Source: Prochlorococcus marinus CUG1433
GTDB lineage: Bacteria > Cyanobacteriota > Cyanobacteriia > PCC-6307 > Cyanobiaceae
Assembly (NCBI GenBank): GCA_017644425.1
Contig: JAEPLN010000001.1
Coordinates: 806,001 to 870,000 of the forward strand
Direction: 5' to 3'
DNA length: 64,000 nucleotides
Below the pieces are notes generated by a model. It was not told the DNA's origin, ran no database searches, and worked only from the letters and a program-made list of their open reading frames with translations. The stretch's first letter is position 1, and every line of letters starts with the position of its first letter. Both the position numbers and the translations under genes were made by a program. Positions 26,079 to 36,390 of this stretch are shown piece by piece.

Positions 26079-27521
26079 ATGGTCAACGAAAATTTAGTTA
26101 AAGATGTAGTAAAAGAGCCCTATAAATATGGTTTTGTTACTGATATTGAAACTGAAAAAATAGAAAAGGGGTTAAATGAAGATGTCATAAGATTAATTTC
26201 TCATAAAAAAGAAGAGCCAAAATATCTTCTTGACTTTAGATTAAAAGCCTTTAAAAAATGGCAAAAAATGAAAGAGCCTGATTGGGCAGGATTAGGATAT
26301 AAACAAATTGATTATCAAGATATAATTTATTACTCTGCTCCTAAGCAAAAAGAGAAAATTTCTAGTTTAGATGAAGTTGATCCCAAACTTCTTGAGACTT
26401 TTGACAAATTGGGAATACCCCTTACGGAGCAAAAAAAACTCACAAATGTAGCAGTAGATGCTGTCTTTGATAGTGTTTCTATAGCCACAACTTTTAGAGA
26501 AGAACTTGCTGAACATGGAGTTATATTTTGCTCAATTAGTGAAGCAGTAAAAAATCACTCGGATTTAATTGAAAAATATTTGGGTACAGTTGTTCCAGCT
26601 AGTGATAATTATTTTGCAGCACTAAATTCTGCTGTTTTTAGTGATGGTTCTTTTGTATATATTCCAAAGGGTGTTACCTGCCCTATGGACCTATCTTCCT
26701 ACTTCAGAATTAATAGTGGAGATTCAGGACAATTCGAAAGGACACTAATCATTGCTGAAGAATCAAGTTCTGTAAGTTACCTAGAAGGTTGTACAGCTCC
26801 AATGTTTGATACAAATACCCTTCATGCAGCAGTTGTAGAGCTTGTAGCATTAGACGACGCCTCAATAAAATATTCAACAGTGCAAAATTGGTATGCTGGT
26901 GATGAAGAAGGAATTGGCGGAATTTTTAATTTTGTCACCAAGAGAGGAAAATGTTTAGGCAAAAGAAGTAAAATTAGCTGGTCACAAGTTGAAACAGGCT
27001 CTGCAATTACATGGAAATATCCTAGCTGCCTTCTTCTAGGGGAAGAATCTGTAGGAGAATTTTATTCAGTGGCACTCACCAATAATCTTCAGCAAGCAGA
27101 TACCGGAACAAAAATGATCCATATCGGTCCTAAGACCAAATCAACTATTGTTAGCAAAGGCATTAGTGCAGGCAAGTCAATCAATAGCTACAGAGGTCTT
27201 GTCAAAATAGGAACAAAAGCTAGAGGATCAAGAAATTACAGTCAATGTGATTCAATGTTAATTGGGGATCAAGCTTCTGCGAATACATTCCCTTACATCA
27301 AATCTCAACAACCTAATTCCGAAATTGAGCATGAAGCAAGCACATGTAGAATCTCAGAAGATCAACTTTTTTATCTCCAAAGCAGAGGTATAGAATTTGA
27401 GGAGGCAGTATCTATGATGGTCAGCGGTTTTTGCAGAGATGTATTTAATCAATTACCTATGGAATTTGCTGCTGAAGCAGATAAGTTACTGGCACTTAAG
27501 CTAGAGGGATCAGTAGGCTAA
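26079..27521 (+). CDS. sufB: Fe-S cluster assembly scaffold SufB
   Basis: A 480-residue subunit of the SufBC2D scaffold, which builds Fe-S clusters from SufS-derived sulfur, essential for photosystem I and other proteins. Conserved parts include [26 protein letters not shown], the long β-helix ([20 protein letters not shown]), and the C-terminal catalytic region with [17 protein letters not shown] use the ATG at 26079 ([10 protein letters not shown]), which gives the normal length; an open frame extends 60 bases upstream but adds an atypical hydrophobic start. First gene of sufBCDS. Confidence 0.94.
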   Translation: MVNENLVKDVVKEPYKYGFVTDIETEKIEKGLNEDVIRLISHKKEEPKYLLDFRLKAFKKWQKMKEPDWAGLGYKQIDYQDIIYYSAPKQKEKISSLDEVDPKLLETFDKLGIPLTEQKKLTNVAVDAVFDSVSIATTFREELAEHGVIFCSISEAVKNHSDLIEKYLGTVVPASDNYFAALNSAVFSDGSFVYIPKGVTCPMDLSSYFRINSGDSGQFERTLIIAEESSSVSYLEGCTAPMFDTNTLHAAVVELVALDDASIKYSTVQNWYAGDEEGIGGIFNFVTKRGKCLGKRSKISWSQVETGSAITWKYPSCLLLGEESVGEFYSVALTNNLQQADTGTKMIHIGPKTKSTIVSKGISAGKSINSYRGLVKIGTKARGSRNYSQCDSMLIGDQASANTFPYIKSQQPNSEIEHEASTCRISEDQLFYLQSRGIEFEEAVSMMVSGFCRDVFNQLPMEFAAEADKLLALKLEGSVG

Positions 27522-27542
27522 TGAATCAATTTCTAAATTGAA

Positions 27543-28328
27543 ATGCAAATTAAAATGAAAGAATCAGAACCAATTTTAGAAGTTGAAAATCTCTCTGCAT
27601 CTACTGATAATCTTCCAATTTTAAAAGGGGTTTCACTTACTGTCTATCCTGGAGAAATCCATGCCATTATGGGAAGAAATGGATGTGGCAAAAGTACACT
27701 TTCGAAAATAATTGCAGGTCATCCTTCGTATAATATTACAAATGGGGACATAAAATTTTTAGGTGAAAACATCAATTCTCTAGAACCTGAAGAGAGAGCT
27801 CAATCAGGAATTTTTCTTGGTTTTCAATATCCAATTGAGATTCCAGGTGTAAGTAATCTTGAGTTTCTTAGAGTATCAACTAATGCAAGAAGGAAATTCC
27901 TCAACAAAGAAGAATTGGATACTTTTGATTTTGAAGAATTAGTTAAAGAAAAGTTAGAAATTGTAAAAATGGATCATGCATTCCTATCAAGGAGTGTAAA
28001 TCAAGGATTTTCTGGAGGTGAAAAAAAAAGAAATGAAATCCTGCAAATGGCTTTACTGGAGCCCAAGATAGCAATATTAGATGAGACCGATTCTGGTCTA
28101 GATATTGATGCTCTAAGAATAGTGGCATCAGGAATCAAAAAAATATCTAATGCACAAACTGGGATAATACTTATTACACACTATCAAAGATTATTAGATG
28201 AAATTGAACCAAATTATGTCCATGTTATGTCAGACGGACAAATCATAAAAACTGGTGATAGTGATCTTGCTCTAGAGCTTGAGAAAAAAGGGTATGAATG
28301 GACTGATAACTTTATAAAAGAGACCTAA
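27543..28328 (+). CDS. sufC: Fe-S assembly ATPase SufC
   Basis: The soluble ABC-type ATPase of the Suf scaffold, 261 residues. Walker [10 protein letters not shown], the Q-loop [11 protein letters not shown], signature [12 protein letters not shown], Walker [15 protein letters not shown] and switch ITHYQRL are all present; the last motifs are characteristic of SufC rather than a transporter ATPase. A second ATG four codons downstream could be the true start. It follows sufB by 21 bases and sufD begins 4 bases after it. Confidence 0.94.
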   Translation: MQIKMKESEPILEVENLSASTDNLPILKGVSLTVYPGEIHAIMGRNGCGKSTLSKIIAGHPSYNITNGDIKFLGENINSLEPEERAQSGIFLGFQYPIEIPGVSNLEFLRVSTNARRKFLNKEELDTFDFEELVKEKLEIVKMDHAFLSRSVNQGFSGGEKKRNEILQMALLEPKIAILDETDSGLDIDALRIVASGIKKISNAQTGIILITHYQRLLDEIEPNYVHVMSDGQIIKTGDSDLALELEKKGYEWTDNFIKET

Positions 28329-28332
28329 ATAA

Positions 28333-29550
28333 ATGGAAATTATTGAAAAAATAAAAACAAATAAATCGATTGATAATCAAACAGAAATACAAAAAATCTG
28401 TCTAGATAAATTACAATCAAGTCCCCTCCCTAATCCTAAAAGTGAACAATGGAGACTTTCAAATAAATCAAAATTTTCAAACTTTTTAGACTTCTCGGTT
28501 AATGAAAAAGATCTAAAATTTGATACACCCTATCCGACAAATTCGCAAAATACTATTAGATTAATAATTGGCGAAAAGTATCAAATTAAATTAACAGAAA
28601 AAAATTATTCAATACAGCAATTAAGTGCAGATGAGTTAGATAAATATATCAAAGAACAGATATCCAGTTTTGATCAAAACGAAAATTGGAGTGACCTGTT
28701 GAATCTGTCTTTAAGTTGTAAAAAAAATATCTTAGGATTAAAGATCAATGGATCAAGAATCCCTCCTATTGAAATCTTTAGTCATGCATCAAGTAACTCT
28801 TTAAGCGCAAAAACACTAGTAATATTTTTAGAAAAGAATTGTGATGTTGAATTATTACAAGTAAATCTTGGCAAAGAAAACTCTTCGTTATCTCAATCAA
28901 CTTTCTTTTTTTTAGAAGAAAATAGTTCTTTAAATCATGGTTTTGTTTCTTACGGTGAAAAAGGATCAAACTTATTAAATTCTCTCAATGTAATCCAACA
29001 CAAAAATAGCAAATACAACTTGGGATCTTTACATTTCAAATTCAATTACGCAAGATTTGAAATTAATATTAAGCAATCTGAAGGAAACGCTAAAACAAAT
29101 ATCAAAGGTATGCAAATAACAAAAAAAGATGAACAAATTTCTACTTACACAAAAGTATTTTTTAATGGCCCTAATGGATTTCTAGATCAAATCAACAAAT
29201 CACTTGCTGACGATAAATCACATGCAATATTTGAAGGTTCAATAATAGTTCCGAAAATTGCTCAGAAAACTGACGCTTCCCAATTAAGCAGAAATTTACT
29301 TTTATCAGATCTTGCACAAATAGATACCAAGCCTCAATTAGAAATAATTGCTGATGATGTCAAATGCAAACATGGAGCTACAATTTCGCAACTAAATGAA
29401 GAAGAACTTTTTTATATGCGAACAAGAGGGATCACGTTAGCAGAAGCAAGTAAACTACAATTAAGTTCTTACTTTCAAGAAATAATTTCATTTATTCCCG
29501 TTTCAAAAGATAGATGGGATTTGCTTGATAAACTTTTAAATGAGAATTAA
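28333..29550 (+). CDS. sufD: Fe-S assembly protein SufD
   Basis: SufB paralogue forming the scaffold heterodimer with it, 405 residues. The N-terminal half is divergent, as usual. The C-terminal half has the characteristic β-helix and the segment DVKCKHGATISQLNEEELFYMRTRGI, in which Cys and His correspond to the SufB-SufD interface where the cluster forms. It overlaps the sufS start by one base (TAATG), implying coupled translation. Confidence 0.92.
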   Translation: MEIIEKIKTNKSIDNQTEIQKICLDKLQSSPLPNPKSEQWRLSNKSKFSNFLDFSVNEKDLKFDTPYPTNSQNTIRLIIGEKYQIKLTEKNYSIQQLSADELDKYIKEQISSFDQNENWSDLLNLSLSCKKNILGLKINGSRIPPIEIFSHASSNSLSAKTLVIFLEKNCDVELLQVNLGKENSSLSQSTFFFLEENSSLNHGFVSYGEKGSNLLNSLNVIQHKNSKYNLGSLHFKFNYARFEINIKQSEGNAKTNIKGMQITKKDEQISTYTKVFFNGPNGFLDQINKSLADDKSHAIFEGSIIVPKIAQKTDASQLSRNLLLSDLAQIDTKPQLEIIADDVKCKHGATISQLNEEELFYMRTRGITLAEASKLQLSSYFQEIISFIPVSKDRWDLLDKLLNEN

Positions 29551-30803
29551 TGGAAACGATTCAAAATTTTCCTGAAATAACTAAGAAAGACTTTCCTCTT
29601 TTAAATAAGAACCTAAAAAATAATGAGCATATTATTTATTTAGACCATGCTGCAACAACTCAAAAACCAATACAAGTCTTAAAAAAAATTGATGAATTTT
29701 ATAGAAACTTTAATGCAAATGTACACAGAGGCGCACATCAATTAAGTGCAAAAGCAACAGAAGAATTTGAAAATGCAAGATATTTAATTAGCAAATATAT
29801 AAAATCGAATTCACCTAAAGAAATTATTTTCACAAGAAATGCTACTGAAGCAATTAATCTGGCTGCTAGATCATGGGGCGAATCTTCATTAAAAGAAAAC
29901 GATGAAATTCTCTTATCAATAATGGAACATCATAGCAACATTGTTCCATGGCAAATGGTTGCAGCAAAAAATAAATGCAAATTAAAATTTATAGGTATTG
30001 ATAAAAATGGGAAATTAGATATAGAAGATTTTAAATCAAAACTAACATCGAGAACTAAGCTTGTTAGCCTAGTACATGTTAGTAATACTCTAGGTTGCTG
30101 TAATCCGATCAAAGAGATAACTAAATTTGCTAAACAAAAAGGTTCTTTAGTTTTAATAGACGCATGTCAAAGTTTGGCGCATCAAAAACTAGATGTGATT
30201 GATCTTGATATAGATTTCTTAGCGGGATCAGGACATAAACTTTGCGGTCCTACAGGTATTGGTTTCCTCTGGTCAAGGAAAGAAATCCTAGAAAAGATTC
30301 CTCCTCTTTTTGGAGGTGGTGAAATGATTCAAGATGTTTTTGAAGAGACAAGTACTTGGGCAGAGCTACCTCATAAATTTGAAGCTGGAACCCCAGCCAT
30401 TGCAGAAGCAATAGGTCTTGCAGAGGCAATAAAGTATATAAACTCTATTGGATTGGATAAAATTCATGAATATGAAAAGAATATTACTAAATATTTATTT
30501 GAAAAATTAAATCAAATAGAAAATATTGAAATTATTGGTCCATCGCCGAAGATAGATCCGGACAGAGCATCACTTGCCACCTTTTATATAAAAAATATAC
30601 ATTCAAATGATATTGCTGAAATTCTTGATTCAAAAGGAATTTGCATCAGAAGTGGGCATCATTGCTGTCAACCTCTTCACAGATACATTGGAATTAAATC
30701 AACGGCAAGAATTAGCATGAATTTCACAACCAATAAGGAAGAAATTGATATGTTTATAGAAAAATTAAAAGATACTATTGATTTTCTAAAAATCAATTCT
30801 TAA
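29550..30803 (+). CDS. sufS: Cysteine desulfurase SufS
   Basis: A PLP enzyme of 417 residues that removes sulfur from cysteine as a persulfide for Fe-S assembly. The PLP lysine is Lys230 in GSGHKLCGPTG, and the catalytic cysteine lies in the RSGHHCCQPLH loop near residue 372, typical of class II (SufS) desulfurases. LDHAATTQKP and ATEAINLAARSWG are also conserved. It is the last gene of sufBCDS and its 3' end overlaps the convergent peptidase gene by 4 bases. No sufE is adjacent. Confidence 0.94.
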   Translation: METIQNFPEITKKDFPLLNKNLKNNEHIIYLDHAATTQKPIQVLKKIDEFYRNFNANVHRGAHQLSAKATEEFENARYLISKYIKSNSPKEIIFTRNATEAINLAARSWGESSLKENDEILLSIMEHHSNIVPWQMVAAKNKCKLKFIGIDKNGKLDIEDFKSKLTSRTKLVSLVHVSNTLGCCNPIKEITKFAKQKGSLVLIDACQSLAHQKLDVIDLDIDFLAGSGHKLCGPTGIGFLWSRKEILEKIPPLFGGGEMIQDVFEETSTWAELPHKFEAGTPAIAEAIGLAEAIKYINSIGLDKIHEYEKNITKYLFEKLNQIENIEIIGPSPKIDPDRASLATFYIKNIHSNDIAEILDSKGICIRSGHHCCQPLHRYIGIKSTARISMNFTTNKEEIDMFIEKLKDTIDFLKINS

Positions 30804-32725
30804 AGATTCAAAGCATTTTTTAAAAATTCCTGAGATTTTTGCATTACTACTTCTTTATTTTCAATATTTCTAAAACCATGCCCTTCATTATCAAAAAAAA
30901 TAACTTCTGAATATTTATTATTCTGAATCAAAATTTCTTGAATTTTTAAAGTTTGTTTATAAGAAATAACTGTATCTTTTTTTCCATGAAACAATAAGAT
31001 AGGTTTTTTTATTTTTTTAATATGATTTATCGGTGATCTATTTATATAATCATCATGATTTTTTGCATAATTTCCTACCAAAGAATTTAAATAATCTTTT
31101 TCAAACCTATGAGTGTTGTGATGCATATCCTTCAAATCAATAACAGGATATTTACAAATTGCTGCTGTAAAAATAGACCCATATAATAAACAATTCAGGG
31201 CAGTTAACCCACCAGAACTATTCCCAAACATTACTACTTTTTCACTATCAACTTGATTTGATTTAATTAATTCAAGAGCTAGTGCTTTGCAATCATAAGA
31301 ATCAACAATACCCCATTTATAACTCAACCTCTCTCTATATGCTTTGCCAAATCCCGATGATCCTCCATAATTGACTTCAGCAACAAAAAATCCCTTCGAC
31401 GTCCAATATTGAACTTCAGAATTATATGATCCATCAAAAAATGAAGTTGGCCCACTATGAGCTCTAACAAAAAGCGGTGGTTTTCTAAATTTTTCAACAA
31501 GCGGCCTATATAAAAAAGAATGAGTAGATTTATCTTCAAAACCTTTAAACCAAAAAGATTCAGGTTTTGAACAATCTTTTATATATTCAGCATTTATTTC
31601 CTCAAAAACATTTGATAAAACTTCCTTTTTACAATCAATTTCAAGAACAATTCCCAAAAAATCAGATCCATATCCTTTTAAAAGAACTTTACTCCCAAAA
31701 ACACTGAAATCACTTATTGAGGTAAAAGGAGTAGAAAATTCTTTAACTAATACAAGATCTTTATATTGTTCAACTATTAAACTATTTTCTTTTTTTGCTA
31801 TACAAAATAAATTTTTTATATCCCCTGAAAAGAATGTTATTCCAGATACCCATTGTGGTACTCCATATTCAATCAACTTTCTCTCTTCTCTTTTCTTAAT
31901 AAAAATATTCTCAATTTCACAAACATCTAAAAATAATAAGTTCCACCATCCAGAACTATCTTCAGAACATACTAAAAGAGTTTCACTTATCCAATAAGGT
32001 TGAAAAAAAGAAACATTTTTTTTGGCATTAATCAGCTTATCTGAGAATTTTTTTATTTTTGTTATCTCTCCTTCTAAGTCAATTTGAGCAAAACAAAGAT
32101 CATTTTTCTCCCAGGGCATGTATGGATAATCCCACTCGATCCAAGAAAGTAAGCTAACAGAAGTATTAGAAGATAATTCTCCAGCGAAATTTTTAAATCT
32201 TTTTAATATATGAATATCTTGTTTAGTTTTTTTTAAGTTTAAAGAAAATAAGTAATCTCTATTATTTAATTCACAAATACCATACAAAAAAAAATTTTTA
32301 GCAATAACAAATGAAGAATCGAAATTTCCATCAATTGATTTAGATAGTTGTCTAGGTTCCTGAACTGAATCAAGATAATTATTTTTACCTATATCATTTG
32401 ATGCTGCCTCTTTAAAAATTTGAAACCATACTGCGTTGGTAATCTGATCTATCCATATCAAATAAAAATTATTTTTTAAATATATACATTTATAAGATTT
32501 ACCACCATATCCATGAAAGTTATTTTTAATATTATATTTTTTACTTGTTAATTTCTGAGGAAAAGCCTCTTTTTCATTAAATGGTCTTGCAAAAATAGCA
32601 TTTTCATTTTGACCTTCACCAACAAGATCAATCCAAAAAATGATATCCCTAACAATAGTTAATTCCTTAAAAGATTGTTTTTTAGAAACAGTTTGCTTAA
32701 CTTTTAACTGATCATCATTACTCAT
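30800..32725 (-). CDS. S9 family prolyl-oligopeptidase-like serine peptidase
   Basis: A 641-residue protein with an N-terminal β-propeller-like half and a C-terminal α/β-hydrolase domain. The catalytic triad can be assigned: nucleophile in MFGNSSGGLTALN (GxSxGG), Asp in FHGKKDTVI, and His in DNEGHGFRN. The oxyanion region VRAHSGPTSFFDGSYNSEVQYW is typical of acylaminoacyl-peptidase/dipeptidyl-peptidase-like S9C enzymes. No signal peptide is visible, so it is likely cytosolic and acts on short peptides. It is convergent with sufS. Confidence 0.85.
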   Translation of the reverse strand: MSNDDQLKVKQTVSKKQSFKELTIVRDIIFWIDLVGEGQNENAIFARPFNEKEAFPQKLTSKKYNIKNNFHGYGGKSYKCIYLKNNFYLIWIDQITNAVWFQIFKEAASNDIGKNNYLDSVQEPRQLSKSIDGNFDSSFVIAKNFFLYGICELNNRDYLFSLNLKKTKQDIHILKRFKNFAGELSSNTSVSLLSWIEWDYPYMPWEKNDLCFAQIDLEGEITKIKKFSDKLINAKKNVSFFQPYWISETLLVCSEDSSGWWNLLFLDVCEIENIFIKKREERKLIEYGVPQWVSGITFFSGDIKNLFCIAKKENSLIVEQYKDLVLVKEFSTPFTSISDFSVFGSKVLLKGYGSDFLGIVLEIDCKKEVLSNVFEEINAEYIKDCSKPESFWFKGFEDKSTHSFLYRPLVEKFRKPPLFVRAHSGPTSFFDGSYNSEVQYWTSKGFFVAEVNYGGSSGFGKAYRERLSYKWGIVDSYDCKALALELIKSNQVDSEKVVMFGNSSGGLTALNCLLYGSIFTAAICKYPVIDLKDMHHNTHRFEKDYLNSLVGNYAKNHDDYINRSPINHIKKIKKPILLFHGKKDTVISYKQTLKIQEILIQNNKYSEVIFFDNEGHGFRNIENKEVVMQKSQEFLKNALNL

Positions 32726-32805
32726 TTAAAAAAACTATAAAGAATGCAAATTAAAGTGCTAATATTTTTATAGCTAAACTCTTTAGTAAAAACCCATTTT
32801 TTAAC

Positions 32806-33411
32806 GTGGCAAACCATTTTTCACAACTTGCAAAAAAGTCAAGAACAAATGGAAACGCAGAAAAAATTGCAAAAGAACAATCAGGTAAGCCTTCTCTAGA
32901 CATTTATAAACTTGGTGATGATGTTTTAAGACAAAATTCCAAAAGAATAACTAAAGTTGACGAATCGATTAGAAAACTTGCTAGAGAAATGCTTCAAAGC
33001 ATGTATGCAGCTAAAGGAATTGGACTTGCTGCACCTCAAATTGGAATCAACAAAGAGCTTCTTGTCATAGACGTAAATTTTGAAGATTCAGCAGCAGAAC
33101 CTTTAATATTAATCAATCCAGAAATTACAGACTTTGGAACAACCCTCAATTCATACGAAGAAGGCTGCTTGAGTATACCTGGCGTCTATTTAAACGTAGT
33201 AAGACCATCAACTATAAAATTAAAATTTAGAGATGAAATGGGACGACCACGTAAAATGAAAGCAGATGGACTTCTAGCGAGGTGTATTCAACACGAAATG
33301 GATCACTTAAATGGAATATTATTTGTAGATAGAGTTACATCAAAAGATGATTTGAACAAAGAACTTTTAAAAGAAGGGTTTAACGAAAAAGACGTTATCT
33401 CAATTAATTAA
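32806..33411 (+). CDS. def: Peptide deformylase
   Basis: Removes the N-formyl group from nascent proteins. The 201-residue protein has the three metal-site motifs: GIGLAAPQIG (71-80), EEGCLSIPG with Cys121, and QHEMDHLNG with His163, Glu164 and His167. The start is GTG at 32806, giving an N-terminal extension of about 30 residues before the catalytic domain, common in cyanobacterial type 1B deformylases. It is divergent from the S9 peptidase and followed within 4 bases by the HIT gene. Confidence 0.93.
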   Translation: MANHFSQLAKKSRTNGNAEKIAKEQSGKPSLDIYKLGDDVLRQNSKRITKVDESIRKLAREMLQSMYAAKGIGLAAPQIGINKELLVIDVNFEDSAAEPLILINPEITDFGTTLNSYEEGCLSIPGVYLNVVRPSTIKLKFRDEMGRPRKMKADGLLARCIQHEMDHLNGILFVDRVTSKDDLNKELLKEGFNEKDVISIN

Positions 33412-33415
33412 TTTA

Positions 33416-33757
33416 ATGACTGAAACGACAATATTTCAAAAAATCATTAATGAAGAAATACCCTGCGATAAGCTTTATGAAGATAAGCTTTGTATTGCGT
33501 TTAATGATATCCAGGCACAAGCTCCAGTACATTTTTTAGTGATTCCTAAAAAGCCAATAATCAGTTTGTTAGAGTGTGTTGAGCAAGATGCAAATTTATT
33601 AGGGCATTTACTTTTTGTCGGTAGCAAAATAGCTAAATCAAAAAATTTAACTAATTGGAGAACAGTAATTAACACTGGAGCAGAATCGGGACAAACGGTT
33701 TTTCATTTACATATTCATTTTTTATCTGGAAGAAAAATGAATTGGCCTCCAGGTTAA
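33416..33757 (+). CDS. HIT family nucleotide-binding protein
   Basis: A short histidine-triad protein of 113 residues with the motif HLHIHF (His97, His99, His101), preceded by NTGAESGQTVFHLHIHF, which marks the HINT/HinT branch. Members hydrolyse adenosine phosphoramidates or related adenylates. It starts 4 bases after def and is probably co-transcribed. The residues around the triad are intact, so activity is plausible; the physiological substrate is unknown. Confidence 0.9.
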   Translation: MTETTIFQKIINEEIPCDKLYEDKLCIAFNDIQAQAPVHFLVIPKKPIISLLECVEQDANLLGHLLFVGSKIAKSKNLTNWRTVINTGAESGQTVFHLHIHFLSGRKMNWPPG

Positions 33758-33802
33758 AACTCTCGAAAGAAATATTAATGGGTTATAAATAAATAAAAAC
33801 AA

Positions 33803-34081
33803 ATGAATACTCCAGAGTCCTTAAAGACAGAATCTAAAAATTTATTCAATTTAATTTCGAAAAATTGGGAAGAGCTAGATGATTCACTAAAAATTAAGTT
33901 AATAAAAATTTGGAACGTTTTAACTTATAAATGGCAATTACAGATTTTATTTAATTTACCTTTTCTACTATGGTGGGCATTAGATAAATCTTTTCCAAAA
34001 GTTCATGAATTTGATGCAACAATCTTGAATTACTTAAATTTACCTAACTGGGCACTTTCATTTATTGGCTTTGGTCAATAG
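33803..34081 (+). CDS. Unknown small protein with C-terminal hydrophobic segments
   Basis: A 92-residue protein. The N-terminal half is helical and charged. The second half is hydrophobic (WQLQILFNLPFLLWWALDK and YLNLPNWALSFIGFG) and suggests a membrane hairpin or amphipathic association. I recognise no family. It lies 42 bases before the SbmA/BacA-like ABC transporter gene on the same strand, so it could belong to that unit. Confidence 0.55.
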   Translation: MNTPESLKTESKNLFNLISKNWEELDDSLKIKLIKIWNVLTYKWQLQILFNLPFLLWWALDKSFPKVHEFDATILNYLNLPNWALSFIGFGQ

Positions 34082-34123
34082 ACTGCTAAAAGTTATAATT
34101 TATTTCATAACACTAGTCGAGTA

Positions 34124-36106
34124 ATGAATAAAGCAGTTAATAATAAATCCAAAATACTGTACCAATTACAAAAATTAAGGAAGCTATCTCAGCCATTTTT
34201 TCTTCCCATAGATCAATGTAATGGATTCCAATTCATATGGCTTTTGATTTCTCTTTTATTTTGTGTTGGTGGAGTAGTACTTGTTGGTCTTACAGGAATA
34301 ATAAGTTTTTTTGAAAGCTTTCAACCAATTTTTCTTGAGAAGTATTTCGGAGGTGTAGTAAGTACTGTCAATTCAATTTGGGCTGGGAGTTGGGGATTGC
34401 TTTTCTCTGCATTATTTCTAATTGGATCAGGAAGCTTTTTTAGCTTAAGACGGCAATTAAAAAACCGTAGATGGTTACATTGGTTATTCCTTGCGATAAT
34501 TGTATTAATGCTTTTAGCTGTAAACGGAATAAACGCAGGTATTGGATTCATTGCGAGAGATTTAACAAATGCTTTAGTAGAAAAACAAGAAGATGGATTT
34601 TATCGGATATTGGGGATTTACGCTTGTTGTTTCGCTGTGGCTCTACCAATACGGGTTTCCCAAATATTTTTTACATATAAGTTAGGAATAATTTGGAGAG
34701 AATGGCTTTCAAAAAGTTTAGTCAAAGATTATATGACTAATAAAGCTTATTACCAGTTAAATCCCAATGATGAAGAACAAACCGATGTAGATAATCCCGA
34801 TCAAAGAATAACAGATGATACACGAGCTTTTACCGGGCAAAGTCTCAGTTTCACATTAGGTATTTTTGATGCCCTACTAACATTTTCACTTAATATTCTT
34901 ATTTTATGGAGTATTAGTACAACACTTACTTTTTCTTTATTTGGTTACGCCGCATTTGCAACTTCTATACTCTTAATTGCTGGAAAAAATCTTGTAAAGA
35001 TTGACTTTGATCAACTGAGATATGAAGCAGATTTTCGGTATGGCTTAGTACATATTCGAGATAATGCTGAATCAATAGCCTTTTACTCTGGGGAGAATCC
35101 TGAGCGAAGTGAAACTGAAAGACGCTTAGGAGAAGTGGTAAGAAACTTTAATTTACTGATTATATGGAGAGTAATAATAGACGTCATGAGAAGATCCATT
35201 AATTATGCTGGAAATTTCTTTCCATATTTAATAATGGCAATCCCTTACTTTAAAGGTGATATTGATTATGGACGCTTTATTCAGGCAAGCTTTGCATTTG
35301 GAATGGTTGAAGGTTCTTTATTTTTCATTGTTAATCAAATCGAAGAACTTGCTAAATTTACTGCTGGTATTGGCAGATTAGAAGGATTCCAATCAAAAGT
35401 TGAATCCATTAGTCAAACCAACCCAACAAGCAATCAAAACGTTATTTCAGATTACCCCTCAATTCTTATTAATAATGCTGACCTTCGCCCACCAGGATCA
35501 AATAAAACAATAATTAAAAATTTAAATTTGAGCATCGACAATAATCAATCACTTTTGGTAGTAGGACCATCTGGGTGCGGAAAAACATCTTTACTAAGAA
35601 TGATTAGTGGTTTATGGGAACCTGATCAAGGAGTAATTAAAAAACCAAAAATTGGGGAATTATTATTCATACCTCAAAAACCATATATGCTACTTGGTTC
35701 TTTAAGGGAACAATTATGTTATCCCACAGAAGTCAAGAAATTTAGTGATGAACATCTTACTTCTGTACTTCATGAAGTAAATTTAAAAACTTTGCTTGAT
35801 CGATATCCTAATCTTGATATCAAGCAAGATTGGCCACGAATTCTTTCCTTAGGCGAGCAACAAAGATTGGCTTTTGCAAGACTCTTACTAAATTCTCCAA
35901 GATTTGCAGTACTTGATGAAGCAACAAGTGCTTTAGATATTAACACTGAAAAAAAACTATATAGTTTACTTAAGGAAAGAGAACTTTCCCTTATTAGTGT
36001 TGGACATAGACCAAGCTTAAAAGATTTTCACGAAAATATTTTAGAATTAAATGGACAGGGAGACTGGAAATTATTGACGTCTGATAAGTATAATTTTAAG
36101 GATTAA
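34124..36106 (+). CDS. SbmA/BacA-like (ABCD-type) ABC transporter, fused permease and ATPase
   Basis: A half-transporter of 660 residues: an N-terminal six-helix membrane domain of the SbmA/BacA/peroxisomal ABCD type (LAVNGINAGIGFIARDLTNAL and the conserved NPDQRITDDTRAFT element) and a C-terminal ATPase. Walker A is GPSGCGKTS near 481-489, the signature is LSLGEQQRLAFARLLL, and Walker B is FAVLDEATSALD. NPDQRI and the EAA-like RYEADFRYGLVHIRDNAESIAFYSG are hallmarks of this family, which moves peptides, B12 or fatty acyl compounds. The substrate is unknown. An hli gene follows after 8 bases. Confidence 0.85.
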   Translation: MNKAVNNKSKILYQLQKLRKLSQPFFLPIDQCNGFQFIWLLISLLFCVGGVVLVGLTGIISFFESFQPIFLEKYFGGVVSTVNSIWAGSWGLLFSALFLIGSGSFFSLRRQLKNRRWLHWLFLAIIVLMLLAVNGINAGIGFIARDLTNALVEKQEDGFYRILGIYACCFAVALPIRVSQIFFTYKLGIIWREWLSKSLVKDYMTNKAYYQLNPNDEEQTDVDNPDQRITDDTRAFTGQSLSFTLGIFDALLTFSLNILILWSISTTLTFSLFGYAAFATSILLIAGKNLVKIDFDQLRYEADFRYGLVHIRDNAESIAFYSGENPERSETERRLGEVVRNFNLLIIWRVIIDVMRRSINYAGNFFPYLIMAIPYFKGDIDYGRFIQASFAFGMVEGSLFFIVNQIEELAKFTAGIGRLEGFQSKVESISQTNPTSNQNVISDYPSILINNADLRPPGSNKTIIKNLNLSIDNNQSLLVVGPSGCGKTSLLRMISGLWEPDQGVIKKPKIGELLFIPQKPYMLLGSLREQLCYPTEVKKFSDEHLTSVLHEVNLKTLLDRYPNLDIKQDWPRILSLGEQQRLAFARLLLNSPRFAVLDEATSALDINTEKKLYSLLKERELSLISVGHRPSLKDFHENILELNGQGDWKLLTSDKYNFKD

Positions 36107-36114
36107 CAAAAAAA

Positions 36115-36390
36115 ATGAACTCGAAAGAAGAACAAACTAACTCAGAAGTCACTAGACCAGAGAATGAGAGTTTTGTAGAACAGCAGAAAGATCCAAATTA
36201 TATCAATGAACAAATTGGAGATAATCAATTAGATGAAAAATCGATAGAAATTAAAGATGAATATAAATTTGGATGGAGTAGTTATTCTGAAAAAACTAAT
36301 GGAAGATTTGCAATGATTGGCTTTCTTTCAATAATATTGATTGAACTATTTAGTAAACAATCGTTTTTAAAATGGGCAGGAATTTTATAA
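36115..36390 (+). CDS. hli: High-light-inducible protein with acidic N-terminal extension
   Basis: A 91-residue protein whose last 40 residues carry the HLIP helix SEKTNGRFAMIGFLSIILIE (Glu59, Asn62, Arg64) followed by FSKQSFLKWAGIL. The first 50 residues are a hydrophilic, acidic extension, longer than in the shortest hli genes. It should bind chlorophyll in thylakoid membranes and dissipate excess excitation. It starts 8 bases behind the SbmA/BacA-like transporter gene and ends next to the convergent ycf66-like gene, with adjacent stop codons. Confidence 0.85.
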   Translation: MNSKEEQTNSEVTRPENESFVEQQKDPNYINEQIGDNQLDEKSIEIKDEYKFGWSSYSEKTNGRFAMIGFLSIILIELFSKQSFLKWAGIL

